From the NCBI GenBank assembly GCA_018340805.1, contig JACMZG010001914.1:51492781-51556780 (forward strand): DNA of 64,000 bases, read 5' to 3'. Origin of the DNA: Microvelia longipes. Its lineage: Eukaryota; Arthropoda; Insecta; Hemiptera; Veliidae. The notes beneath the pieces were generated by a model. That model did not search any database and was not told the origin of the DNA. It worked only from the letters and a program-made list of their open reading frames with translations. The position numbers and the translations under genes were made by a program. Positions 22,608 through 33,574 of the stretch are shown in pieces; position 1 is the first letter of the stretch; the number at the start of each line of letters is the position of its first letter.

Positions 22608-23715
22608 ATATTTTGTCTGTATTTTCCAAAGGAAATGCGCATAATCATCCAGTTGTTGTACAAAACTATGCCTCTAAAATTAGAAGTACGCACTATTATT
22701 TGCACTAGTTTAAAGATTAGTTACTTATCTTTAAGCTTAGTCAGTTATCTTTAAAGGTTTTAGCGCATTTCCTTGGGAAAATACAGACAAAATGAGTTAC
22801 GAGCAGTGCTTGACAATTGAGTAACTGCTTAGGTTCTAAAGCATGAACCGTAACCACGCAATGTGCATGGTTCTTGCATAAGCAAGAAATAGGTTGTTTA
22901 GCACGGAAACACGCATTCTAAATGAAATTCGCCCGACAGCAGACTACCGCGCCGGAATTATTTATTTAGTAGTTGTAAACTTATATAATGTAAAAAGCAC
23001 GAAAACACGCATCCAAAGGAAATTCGCCCGACATGCAGACCACCGCGCCACAATTATTTTCTAGTTGTAAACTTATATTAGGTAAAAAAACGATAAAATA
23101 TTATTGTCCTTACTAGGATTTGAACCCAGGTACTCTGGGTTTGAGTGCTCGCATCCAAAGGAAATTCGCCCGACAGCGGACCACCGCGCCAGAATTATTT
23201 TCTAGTTGTAAACTTATATTAAGTAAAAAAAAAACGATAAAAAATTATCGACCCTTCCAGGATTTAAACCTAGGTACCCTGAGTTTAAGTAGTCGTATTG
23301 ACTCGGACCACTGGCATTCAACTCAGAGGCCCAAAAAACATTGGAAAATGACACCCTACTCGAAATTTAATTTTCAACGACCGTAACTTTGGTTTTATAT
23401 AATTTTTGTGGTTTTTTCGACTTTTTGGTAACTTAAAGTAGTCGTATCGACTTCGGACCGGTTTCATTCGATTCAGCGCCCAAAATTACATAGAAAACAA
23501 CACCCTACTCGAAATTTTTTTTTTTATCGACCTAAATTTTGGTTTGGTAATTTACAATGGTAATTTTCGTGGTCGTGCAAACCGGGTTGATGACGTCACA
23601 AAAACCTGGTTTTCAATAGGGTGCGTGCCCTCCCGAAGGTTGATTTTTGTACCAAGTTTGGTTAAATATTAATCCGTTCGAAAGATAGAGTGTTTACAAG
23701 AAAGTGTCTAGAAAT
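22608..23715 (-). repeat. R2 composite repeat, second copy
   Basis: The order is attttccaaaggaaatgcg, a spacer containing acaaaactatgcctctaaaa (inverted relative to the 9.2 kb copy), then cgcatttccttgggaaaat and the single right arm (tgcttgac, cttgcataagcaag, gcacggaaacacgcattc). Tandem minus-strand tRNA-SINE-like heads follow, then a tail with gatgacgtcacaaaaacctg. The far left arm present at 8.9-9.17 kb is absent. Overlapping open frames belong to the repeat. Confidence 0.8.
23116..23196 (-). promoter_or_regulatory. tRNA-like pol III promoter of a SINE module
   Basis: The minus strand carries an A-box-like TGGCGCGGTGG (about 23192) and, about 60 bp downstream, the B-box GGGTTCAAATCC (about 23128-23117). 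Both resemble the internal promoter of tRNA-derived SINEs. A second degenerate head follows at about 23262-23322. Confidence 0.6.
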
Positions 23716-23719
23716 ACAA

Positions 23720-23729
23720 TATATAATAC

Positions 23730-23802
<73 letters not shown>

Positions 23803-23857
23803 TATATACATAATATATATACATATATATATAATTATATATATATTATATATATAT

Positions 23858-23889
<32 letters not shown>

Positions 23890-23910
23890 ATATATATATA
23901 TAATATAAAG
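23720..23910. repeat. (AT)n array inside R2
   Basis: TA-rich array with interspersed ATTA and TACATA, at the position equivalent to 10.19-10.36 kb. Confidence 0.92.
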
Positions 23911-24032
23911 TCTCGCGAAACGTATTTTTCGTCATTAGGGACCTCTGAAACGGATTTGTGTCGTGGTCCGAGGTTCGAATTTCGCCATGACGCCTATCCC
24001 ATTAGCCGAATTTCCAAAGGAAATTCGCTAAA
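23911..24032 (+). repeat. R2 3' end, tRNA-like segment
   Basis: It contains agtctcgcgaaacg, cgtcattagggacctctgaa, gaggttcgaatttcgcc (B-box-like), and atgacgcctatcccattag, near-identical to 10361-10485. Confidence 0.65.
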
Positions 24033-24159
24033 AAGCCTTCGAAATGACGAAATTGTTCATTATGACGAAAAGTGCCATACAGCATATGCTATTTGTCTGG
24101 CATTGGCTCCAGACTATCCTTCTAAATCATTTTCAAGTATAAAACGCACAATGAATTAA
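24033..24159 (+). pseudogene. Possible hAT-type transposase C-terminal scrap
   Basis: The frame encodes AICLALAPDYP, then SKSFSSIKRTMN and a stop. This distantly recalls the dimerisation motif of hAT/ZMYM-like transposases (ERSFSxLKRIK). It is only about 37 residues and fused in frame to R2 sequence, so chance is a real alternative. Confidence 0.2.
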
Positions 24160-24261
24160 AGAATAAACAATAATTATAAAATAAGTCTCTCCGGTGATGT
24201 AAATATTTATTTAAAATAAAGCATAACCGGCTCCTCTGGCACTTTTGACAAAATCTTTTTT

Positions 24262-24415
24262 TAAGTAAAACTACAAAAATGAAGACTTCAGTCCTTTAAA
24301 ATTTTCTGTTTTATTTACATGAACAACAGACGTTCCGCCTGGCGAAGCTAGGCATCTTCAGCTTTAACAAAAATTTAAAATAGCAAATTTTAAAGGACAG
24401 AAGTCTTTAATATTT
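24262..24415 (-). mobile_element. Penelope-like termini, second type, inverted pair
   Basis: gacttcagtcctttaaaattt (about 24284) is inverted at aaattttaaaggacagaagtc (about 24385). Between them the minus strand reads CUGAAGAUGCCUAG, a short loop, CCAGGC, GGAACGUC. This is a hammerhead-like arrangement with variant core letters (CUGAAGA, GGAA). Related text lies at 31.03-31.11 kb. No RT remains. Confidence 0.55.
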
Positions 24416-24419
24416 TAGA

Positions 24420-25125
24420 ATTTAAATTCTTAACACTAAAATTTTATTTTTTATAATTAAGAACTTCTGAAAAAGATTTTAGACACAGTTCGGGTTCCAC
24501 ACTCATCATGCAACATACTTAAAACTTTCCTCATATTAGACATTAAAAAAATAAAAATTTCAAAATACTTAAGTTCATTTTAAAAGGTGAACGTACTTGG
24601 AACAAAGACCTGCAACTAGGTCTCAAAAAATCCAATAAATAAAAGAACTATTGTCAAAGGACAATAGCTAAGACATACCAACTATATACTTGGACCTGCC
24701 CGACCCTAGCAGGTTGCAAGTGGAGACAGGTAGTCTGAGAAACCTTTATCGTCCTAATAGGTAGCAGAAACCTTAACATTTTTAAAAGCCATAAAGATAA
24801 GGTGAGAAATATAGGACAAATTTTATCAGCCGAAAGAATTTCCTGTAATGTTTATGACTGCTATTTTACAAGGGCAATAAAATTTCAGGAAAGGGCAAGC
24901 CGTCATTAAAAATTGAGTTGGGTATATTTAGAAATTAAAAACCTTGAAGAGTTCACTAGAATTGTATTCAATAATTAGTTAGAGAACTAGAATCATTTAT
25001 GACAGAGAAATTCATCCTGCCATGGAATCAGTTATGTTAAGGGTATAAAGAATAAGAATTAAGAATACGAGATAAGAAAGATAAGTGGCAGACTGATTTG
25101 ATGAAGAGCTAGCTTGATTAATTAC
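24420..25125. other. No recognised gene
   Basis: Mixed AT-rich DNA without protein-like frames or clear repeats. Confidence 0.4.
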
Positions 25126-25127
25126 AA

Positions 25128-25535
25128 ACTGCCTCCACTAAATGTCTGTCTCCACTAAACAGTCTACTCTGTCTGTCTCCTTGTCTGATGTTGACTAAAC
25201 TGTCTGTTTGTCTCCACTAAACTGTCTCCACTAATTACAAACTGTCTCCACTAAACTGTCTACTCTGTCCTCTCCATGTCAAACTGTCTCCACCTGCCTC
25301 CTAAATGCATTAAAAACTGTCTTCACTAAATGTCTGTCTCCACTAAACTGTCTACTCTGTCTGTCTCCCTTGTCTGATGTTGACTAAACTGTCTGTCTGT
25401 CTCCACTAAACTGTCTCCACTAATTACAAACTGTCTCCACTAAACTGTCTGTCTGTCTCCCTTGTCTGATGTTGACTTAATTTTCTGTCTGCCTCCACTA
25501 ATTACAAACTGCCTCCACTAAATGCATTAAAAACA
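25128..25535 (+). repeat. Nested minisatellite built on ctgtctccacta
   Basis: A short motif (ctgtctccactaa with tctgtctgtctcc variants) is organised in a higher-order unit of about 200 bp. That unit contains ccttgtctgatgttgact and ctccactaattacaaact, and is repeated about twice. It shows repeat growth at two levels. Confidence 0.9.
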
Positions 25536-25899
25536 CATTACTTTATCTATACACCTACAATAGTGGGAGAGGAAAGTAAAAATAGAAAAACAATTTAAAG
25601 AAAACTCTGCATTATAGAAACTTGTATAAATGAGACGAAACAATATAAATCCGGATAAGGTTTGTGTGCTTGAAGCGAAATCACAACATCATTATCTTAA
25701 CTAAACAAAGATCTAGTTTTAGACAACTAGGCCATGCTTAGCTGGAGCAAGTAAAAGGTCTGGCCGAGATAGCGCGAGGCAAACTCGACCTGGCTCGGTC
25801 TACAAGTATCTACTTCTACGTAAATATTCTAATCAACTTCACAAAGGAAAATGCCTTAAAGATCCTTTCGCTGCACTAAGAATAAAATGCAAACAAAAT

Positions 25900-25992
25900 T
25901 GTTGAAAAGATTTAGACTAAAAATTAGATATCATCGTTGTTTTAACAAAACAAATTATAACACAATTTACAAACTACCCCAAATTATTAAGT
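25900..25992 (-). mobile_element. Decayed Penelope-like terminus (first type)
   Basis: The minus strand reads tttgttaaaa...cgatgat...ctaatttttagtc, followed by sequence matching the 14.6 and 16.7 kb termini. The hammerhead core is mutated (CGAUGAU, no GAAA). Confidence 0.5.
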
Positions 25993-26559
25993 AGATAATT
26001 TTTTAAATAGACTTAAGTTTAATTAAGATAGATAATTCTTAAGTAATCTTACTTAAGTAGACTTATATATGAGCGTTGCGATGTTATCTTTTTTTACAAT
26101 AGCTAAATTACAAATCATATGTAAATAAAGTAACATATGCTGACCTTTTGTGTCACATAAGCTCAAGGCTTGTGCGCAACACTAAATTAGATAATTTACC
26201 GATTTTTTTACAATTTTATGTGGTGATAAAATGTTGCGAGGTGCCTAGTACCCGACTTTTTATGCATAATAACACAACCATCTCAGACTTTAGAGCTTTT
26301 GTAATATAACCTTTAGCTAGTATACGTCTACATGACCTTATCAGCAGAATAAAGAAGTATCAACTTAAAACACAATGCAAGTTCATTTTAGTCTGCTTAT
26401 GAAATTATGGTAAAATAAAAAACAAATTACTCTAAGAATAGAGTCGTACTTGCAAATTTACATATGTTAAACAAATATGGCAATGATACAATATACATAA
26501 TGCATGAAACGTATCCATCATAATGAGCTCAAATTTACAGACCAAAAACTGCTCTAACG

Positions 26560-26835
26560 CTTAAATTCTTGGAACAATGTCATGGCTCTATTTAAAAATA
26601 GGGTGTATGAGTTACCCCGTATGTTAGATAAAAATGTATGAGATACATTTTTATCTAACCATATCAAATCCGCTATGTTCATCCTCACCTTTTCGGACCC
26701 TCTTTGCTCAGAAAAAAATATTAGGATTGTTATCAGCGGTCACCCTGAAACCACCTACGAACCAGGTTTGATAACGTTTTACAACACTGAGCCGACAAAA
26801 ACCGTGCCGTATTACAACGAGAATTAAATAAAAAA
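26560..26835 (+). repeat. R1 dispersed repeat, diverged copy
   Basis: It contains tcatcctcaccttttcggac, cagcggtcacc, and gccgtattacaacgag in R1 order. A short inverted R1 start (tgcgaggtgcctagtacccg) lies at about 26237. Confidence 0.5.
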
Positions 26836-26839
26836 ATTT

Positions 26840-28185
26840 AAATCTTTAAAAATATCGCACGTAAAAGTAACCAGGTTTGTATAATTCAGTTCTCTGCCCT
26901 AAAAATTGGATGACACACAACGACACAGCAAATAAGGTGTTTAATTATAAATAACATTAAAAAATTAATGCTGAAAAAACAAGCTTACGTAGGCTATTTA
27001 TTAATCATACCCTAAGTATGATAATAACCCTAACCCTATAATAGCACCGCCCTTTTAATGAATTGATATAAAAGCAGGACCCAATTTAAATCCTTATAAA
27101 GGTTATCAAAAAGGGATTAGAAGTTAAGACTCGAAAAAGGTCCTATTTAGCTATTTATTTTAGTCATCTTTTGTAAACCTACGATAATCTTATTAAAAAT
27201 ACAATAAATTAAAAAAAAACCTCCAATAGAGTTTTATAATATATTATGCAACAGTTCAGGGAGAGTTACCCATAGAGATATTATTACTAGAGGGGCCCTA
27301 TTGGTTGAATTTCGGAAACATTGAAAAAGTAACCTGACCACCTTCGCTAAAACTATAATCAAATAATTAGTAAAAATTACAGTAACTTATACAGAAGAAC
27401 GTTAAAACTACAAATCAAAACACAAGCAATCTGCGGAAAGCCAAAAACAATTGATATATTATAACCTTTACTCGCTCTTGAAGGAGGTTTCAATGAGGTT
27501 ACACAGATGCCAAAACGACGTTTCACTCCTTTCAATGTATTGAAATAGGCTATGTCCCCTCTGGTATATACCTCTATGGTGTTACCCATACCTTTTTTCG
27601 AATTCCCCAAAGTGTTACGTCAGTATTTTATTAGAGGTGAAAACTTGAAGATTTGTACGAATGCTCAGCAAATAATGCTTATGATTTTAGCGTCATCGAC
27701 ATCATGCTTTCAAACTCACCTTTTACCATTCTGCAGGTTGAAAATTCTGCAGGTTAGGAAATTTGAAAAAGGTAAGGGTGGCACAGCCTTAACTGTATCG
27801 CAATATATTGAAAAACTTTATTGTATTCAACTTATTATATTTTTAATAAGATTATAGTAGGTTTGGAGAATTCGAATAAAATAAATAGCTACAGGGGAGT
27901 ACCCTTGAAAATGTATCTCTCAGGAATATATACACCTATACGGACCTATAACGTCCGTATAGGTGTTTGTATGTTGTTCATAAACACCATAGTCAATGGC
28001 GCCTATCCTGTTAAAAATCGACAGGAGGAAACTAGGGGACTTAAGCCCCCTCCCCTCACGGGTTGAAAATCAATCTAGAATCGCCTATGGCCAACACGGT
28101 CATTAATGAAAGACTAAACGTATAGATACACCACTATAAATTTATTAAAATTAGCCAAAGTCGAATGATTTGGATATACATACAT
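26840..28185. other. No recognised gene; perfect hairpin at 27931-27968
   Basis: Small frames at 27377-27857 have no recognisable domain or splice context. acacctatacggac and gtccgtataggtgt form a perfect 14-bp stem with a 7-nt loop. No T-run follows and no function is assigned. Confidence 0.4.
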
Positions 28186-28191
28186 ACATAT

Positions 28192-28195
28192 ATAT

Positions 28196-28286
<91 letters not shown>

Positions 28287-28315
28287 TATTGTGTGTGTGT
28301 GTATGTGTGTGATTA
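28192..28315. repeat. (AT)n / (GT)n microsatellite
   Basis: A TA dinucleotide array grading into tgtgtgtgtgtatgtgtgtg. Confidence 0.95.
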
Positions 28316-28529
28316 TTTCATAATCTTAAGTGATAAGATATAAATAAAAACAATGATAAAAATAAGTTTATTTATTCATAAGGTTCGTCCAGTTAGATCG
28401 AGTAATCCAGTTACGAGAAAATAAGTTTGCTTTCCATTCGTTACATCGTCCTTTACTTCAACGAACTCCTAAGTTTTGTACCTAAATAGAATATATTGAA
28501 AATAAGCATTTCAAAATATCTGTTATAAT

Positions 28530-28660
28530 ATTTCTGTTGAGACAAGAAGGAAGTGATACAATGTGTTACATCTGGAAACTGTTCTGTCATTCGATCATTT
28601 GATAGAATATCATGTTCCACTCTCTATCAGAACCTGAGCTCACCGCTTGGTTGTGTATTA
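28530..28660 (-). repeat. R3 (hammerhead family) diverged copy
   Basis: The minus strand retains ggttctgatagagagtgg, aacatgatattctatc, and aacagtttccagatgtaac, in the same order as 60.45-60.56 kb. The catalytic core is lost. Confidence 0.5.
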
Positions 28661-28860
28661 TGCTAAAAATTATGAAATGTAGATCCAAGCTGATTAAGCT
28701 TATAAGGAGATTCAATTGAAAGGTTTTTATAAATGAAATCTTTTATTTCATGTAAAGTAATAGTCCGGCGTTGACGTCATGGCATGAATAAAACGAGAAT
28801 TACCTATGTTAACCGCCCATACCGATTCCTGCAATGACGTCACATGCCACAATATAATTG
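28655..28860 (+). repeat. Dispersed repeat shared with 59.4-59.69 kb (inverted)
   Basis: Shared text includes gattcaattgaaaggttttt and ataccgattcctgcaatgac, followed by gtcac. In the 59.5 kb copy the same order appears on the minus strand. Class unknown. Confidence 0.55.
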
Positions 28861-29080
28861 TACGAGAGACACTTAGGAAATGTAACAAGCAAAAAGGAAT
28901 GCTACATCTGGGAACTGTTCCATCATTCGACATTCGTTATCATTGATGGCTCGACATAATGTCATGTTTCACTCGTCAGGCGCCGACAGAGCCTGAAACT
29001 CACTCTGACCTTCATTTAATTCCGAAGAATGTAATGTGAAATATTTACCAGAGACGAGCAGTGCTCTCTTACCGCCATGG
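28838..29080 (-). repeat. R3 (hammerhead family) copy, ribozyme internally deleted
   Basis: The minus strand has ggtcagagtgagtttcagg, ctctgtcggcgcc, then tgacgagtgaaacatgacat. Stem III and the palindrome are present, but stem II and the 3' core are deleted. The tail gtgtctctcgtacaattatat matches 60.59 kb. The small frames over this region are not genes. Confidence 0.65.
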
Positions 29081-29093
29081 CAAGCAAAACATA

Positions 29094-29352
29094 TATCATT
29101 TGATACTACCGTGTTTTGCAAAACATGAATAGTTGACACAATATAATTGTACGAGACACCTTCATTCGACATTTCGTAACGAAACAGAGTGGGACATGAC
29201 ATTATGTCGAGCCATCAATGATGTCGAATGATGGAACAGTTCCCAGATGTAGCATTGCATTTTGCTTGTTACATTTCCTAGGTGTCTCTCGAACAATTAT
29301 ATTGTGTCAACTATTCATGTTTTGCAAAACACGGTGGTATCAAATGATATAC
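29094..29352. repeat. R3 palindrome: inverted 65-bp arms around an R3 3' half
   Basis: The arms atatcatttgatactaccgt (29094) with ...gttgacacaatataattgt are nearly perfectly inverted at 29275-29352. Between them a plus-strand R3 3' half begins within the ribozyme (cgtaacgaaacagagtggg) and runs to the tctctcgaacaattatattg end. This suggests a head-to-head insertion or template switch. Confidence 0.7.
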
Positions 29353-29589
29353 GTCACATGTCATTCATACAAAAGTCAGGCTATAAACTCCGAATAAGTT
29401 TAGTTTGTTTACATCAAATTGAATCACCTTATACATTTCTAACATGTTGTTGTAGTTTATCAGATGTTTAGAGGAGTGTCCTTGAAGATATTTTCCTTAG
29501 GGACTTCACTTTCTTTGTCAGCATGACCTTCACAGAAAGATTTAGAAGAGTGAAGGTGCCCATTACTTAAAAATTGAGTTAAAGTATTT

Positions 29590-29735
29590 AACAGAAACGA
29601 GCGGTGCTTAGTAATGTACCAAGCAAAATGCTATGCTGTAACTGGCAACTGTTTCATCATTCGACATCGTCAAGTCGATGTCTCGACTTAACGGCACGTC
29701 CCACACCGTTTCGTTTTGATTTAAGGCGTTCGTTC
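29590..29735 (-). repeat. R3 (hammerhead family) diverged copy
   Basis: The minus strand reads acgaaacggtgtgggacgtg, then tcgaatgatgaaacagttgcc. The 3' half of the ribozyme region is recognisable but the CUGAUGA block is not. Confidence 0.5.
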
Positions 29736-29883
29736 CTTCGGACGTGTTTTCAGAGTACTGATAGCAAACAAGTTTGTTTGCTGTCAAGTAAAAAATAGAT
29801 GTACCTCTATTTCCTATTTCTAATTAATTCTCTAATTTCTATGCCTCTACTTCTTACTTTTCTAATTTCATAGAATTATAAGT

Positions 29884-30548
29884 CGTATTAATTTTAATAA
29901 CACCAAATAAAGAGACGATTCACTCAAAATTACACAGAGCAAAGTTTCTTTTCCTCTTAATAACACCAAATAAAGAGACGATTCACTCTAAATTTCACAA
30001 AGCGAAGTTACTTTTCCTCTTAATAACACCAAATAAAGAGACGATTCACTCTAAATTTCACAAAGCGAAGTTACTTTTCCTCTTAATAACACCAAATAAA
30101 GAGACGATTCACTCTAAATTTCACAAAGCGAAGTTACTTTTCCTCTTAATAACACCAAATAAAGAGACGATTCACTCAAAATTACACAGAGCAAAGGTTA
30201 CTTTTCTTCTTAAAAACATCAAATAAAGAGACGATTCACTCCAAATTACACAGAGCAAAGTTACTTTTCTTCTTAAAAACATCAAATAAAGAGACGATTC
30301 ACTCAAAATTACACAGAGCAAAGTTACTTTTCTTCTTAAAAACATCAAATAAAGAGACGATTCACTCCAAATTACACAGAGCAAAGTTACTTTTCTTCTT
30401 AAAAACATCAAATAAAGAGACGATTCACTCTAAATTTTACAATGCGAAGTTACTTTTCCTCTTAATAACACCAAATAAAGAGACGGTTCACTCTAAATTA
30501 CACAGAGCAAAGTTACTTTTCCTCTTAAAAACATCAAATAAAGAGTGG
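29884..30548 (+). repeat. 62-63 bp minisatellite, about 10.5 copies
   Basis: The unit is aataacaccaaataaagaga, cgattcactctaaattnca, cannagcgaagttacttttcctctt. Three variant classes (caaag/cagag; aataacacc/aaaaacatc) occur in blocks. When the unit is 63 bp, an uninterrupted 21-residue peptide repeat appears on the minus strand, an artefact. Confidence 0.96.
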
Positions 30549-30549
30549 A

Positions 30550-31025
30550 TAACACCATAGAAATATAATGATTTTAAAAAAAAATCGTAGATAAAAATAA
30601 ACTATTTACCTTTATCATATAATTAGTTGGTAAAATAAATACAAATGAAATAGATAAACTACAAATCCAAAAACAATAACTGGCAAGTATAAGATATAAT
30701 GTTTTACGGAAAACATAATTTAAATCAGCTAACTCTAGCTAATTCATAACTTAATTTCCAAACTCTGATCTGAACTAATCAATGCCTAAAATTAAAAGAA
30801 CTTAAAACTGTCAAAACGTAAAAAAACAATTTTTTTTAAATACAGACGGTGCCATATTTCGAACTATTCCAATCCAATTACAAAATAATAATAAATTAAG
30901 TTAAAATAAAAATGGTCCTTATTACTTATATTATCTAAGCTAGGCATAGTTTTATAGTTTTCCAGAACAAGTTAAAATTAAAATCAAAATATAAAAATAT
31001 GAATATTTTTTATTTTAATAAAATA
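30550..31025. other. No recognised gene
   Basis: AT-rich sequence with no coding or repeat signal identified. Confidence 0.4.
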
Positions 31026-31029
31026 AAAA

Positions 31030-31112
31030 TAAAATTGCCAGGCGAAACTTTTTCTACGGTACATTAAAAACATTTTAAAAAGGACTTGAAGTCTTCATTA
31101 CTTTAACCGAAA
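31030..31112 (+). mobile_element. Penelope-like terminus (second type), 3' half only
   Basis: ttgccaggcgaaac, tacggtacatt, and aaggacttgaagtcttcatt follow the same order as the minus strand at 24.26-24.36 kb. The CUGAAGA half of the hammerhead-like motif is gone. Confidence 0.45.
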
Positions 31113-31129
31113 TTGAAAATATCAAGTAC

Positions 31130-31275
31130 TGCATATATTTTGATTCTCTATTTCCGCTATCGTAATGATTTTATTACTTTTCCTCATTCATACCGGATAA
31201 TATATAGCAATCATACTCCGTTTACATCAAAATCCGAAACCAACATTCCTCCTGAATTATCCTTTTCAAAGTTAT
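31130..31275 (-). repeat. R1 dispersed repeat, inverted partial copy
   Basis: It contains tgattttattacttttcctc, attcataccg, ctgaattatcc, ttcaaagttatctgtctg. These are complements of R1 3' motifs in reverse order. It runs straight into the minisatellite. Confidence 0.5.
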
Positions 31276-31818
31276 CTGTCTGTATCTAAGTATATGCTTC
31301 AATGAGGTTGGAATTGTAGAATGTATCTGTCTGTATCTAAGTATATGCTTCAATGAGGCTGGAATTGTAGAATGTATCTGTCTGTATCTAGTATATTCAA
31401 TGAGGTTGGAATTGTAGATGTATCTGTCTGTATCTAAGTATATGCTTCAATGAGGTGGAATTGTAGAATGTATCTGTCTGTATCTAAGTATATCTCAATG
31501 AGGTTGGAATTGTAGAATGATCTGTCTGTTCTAAGTATATGCTTCAATGAGTTGGAATTGTAGAATGTATCTGTCTGTATCTAAGTATATGCTTCAATGA
31601 GGTTGGAATTGTAGAATGTATCTGTCTGTATCTAAGTATTGCTTCAATGAGGTGGAATTGCAGAAGTTATCTGTCTGTATCTATGTATATGCTTCAATGA
31701 GGCTGGAATTGCAGAAGTTATCTGTTGTATCTATGTATATGCTTCAATGAGGCTGGAATTGCAGAAGTTATCTGTTGTATCTATGTATATGCTTCAATGA
31801 GGCTGGAATTGCAAAAGC
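31275..31818 (+). repeat. 51-bp minisatellite, 11 copies, seeded in R1
   Basis: The unit is tatctgtctgtatctaagta, tatgcttcaatgaggttgga, attgtagaatg. The first unit overlaps the R1 text aaagttatctgtctgt. The later copies share variants (gcagaagt, ctatgtat), showing local homogenisation. Confidence 0.95.
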
Positions 31819-31824
31819 GTAAAA

Positions 31825-32755
31825 ACGTTCCAAATTTTGTTCTCAACAGGAGATATTTTATAGTACGATTTATAGTTTGTATGCTACTGCAATTTTCACT
31901 GGTACTTTGGTAATAGAATAATAAAATCTAATAAGTTCGCTAACAGGGGTTTTTAATTTATTTTTTAAAATACATTAATCGTTAATTAATATATAAATAA
32001 CTGTTTACAAAGATTAAATCACAAATAATAAATAAATATATATTGACCATTTGTGTCAAATAAGCTCAAGGCTTGTGCGCGACACGAAAAGGTGTTCAAA
32101 ATAATTTTTCGATGCTTCAAAAATCAACCGTTAAGGCTTCTGAAGTAATAATACCTCAACGCCTATCTATGGAATAAGGAGAGGAAAAATAAAACCATTA
32201 AAAAGAATTAGAAAAACGAACAAGGAGGAAGTAGAGTCTGTACATTACGCAAGATAGATAAATATAATGCCTAGCAAATAACATATAGAGGCAATATGAA
32301 GCCTTTTAATGCACTCTAAGCACAGACAATATTCAAATAACAGCTTATACAACAGACTAAGGAAACGATAAGGATTAGTTATTCAAACACAGTGTGGTAA
32401 AAATAAGTAGTTAAAGAGACAAAATTATAACATAAATACATCAGCTATCATCATAGAAAATAAACAGGATTAACTAAAATTAATATTGAATTTTCAATTA
32501 TTACTAATTAAATAAAAAATATATATTAAAATAGATATAATTTTAAAGTCAGATGTGATACTTAAAGGAATAAATATAAAATCATGACTACTCCATAATT
32601 ACTATCAATACTCGATTTAATTGGTAATGTCACACCTTGTTTTAACCCTATTTCAAATTTTAATATTTTCTTACTTTTTTATGAGGCCATACATTTTTTT
32701 TGACAAACAATAGTCTTCTTAACCTCTTTAATTATTGTTATACACACACACACAT
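31825..32755. other. No recognised gene
   Basis: AT-rich DNA. gctcaaggcttgtgcgcgaca at about 32065 recurs at 26160, so a short unknown repeat is present. Confidence 0.35.
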
Positions 32756-32761
32756 ACAGTA

Positions 32762-32764
32762 TAT

Positions 32765-32835
<71 letters not shown>

Positions 32836-32838
32836 TAT
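32762..32838. repeat. (AT)n microsatellite
   Basis: TA dinucleotide run preceded by acacacacacat. Confidence 0.95.
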
Positions 32839-33481
32839 ATTAATTAATATAAAATGAAACTTGGAATATGGAGAGATGATAAGGAAGTTAAGAAACCTAT
32901 TGATTGTCAAAAAAAATGTACATATTTTTTTTTTATATATGTATATTTTTATACATGCGTAAATTACATATGTAAGCGAAATCAATCCCCCTCTTGTGTT
33001 CAAAACAATCTCGTAATACTCATTTTTACTAAATTTCACGTTATAAATCTCTTATATAGCTTTTTAAATGGACACTTTAACTCGCTGTGGTATAGTGTAT
33101 ATATTATTATTACAACTAACTAATTTGGTGGGTTAAAAGATTAGTAAAAAAAGTCATTGAAATTTCAGAGAATTTTCAATGACTTAATAGAGAATTCAAC
33201 TACTTGCTGGACTGTCACAGTCCCCCATGGACTGACTAGACTTCCAGAGCGCACATGAAACATGTTTAATTTATACCGCAATCTACGACTTAGTTGAAGA
33301 GTGCAGTAGTTCAAATGATACTACAAGAAATCTTTTTGGCATGCTTGATCAAAAATTTGTAAATAATGAAAATTAGTAAAATTATTGAATAATGAAGTAG
33401 CTCAAAAGAGGTGGTTGTACTAAGGTATTTTAGGTTAAAACTAGTTCTACTATTCCTATTAATACTTCAAACAACCTAAAA

Positions 33482-33570
33482 TTACCAGTAATACCACACC
33501 AGCAGGTAAGATAGACAGTACTAAACCAGTGGGTAAGGTAGACAGTATCATACCAGTAGGTATGACAGAT
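33482..33570 (+). repeat. Short 34-36 bp tandem repeat, about 2.5 copies
   Basis: The unit is accagnnggtaagntagacag followed by tan tanacc. It is embedded in otherwise unassigned DNA. Confidence 0.6.
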
Positions 33571-33574
33571 TGTA

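Noticed and set aside
23100..23330. Functional tRNA genes suggested by B-box matches
   Set aside because: No complete cloverleaf with a plausible anticodon stem; the modules are repeated and degenerate, as in SINEs.
27377..27857. Small frames on both strands
   Set aside because: No domain, signal peptide or splice context; lengths are within chance for this composition.
30172..30411. 79-codon minus-strand 21-residue peptide repeat
   Set aside because: Produced by the 63-bp minisatellite units; no start context or conservation beyond the DNA repeat.
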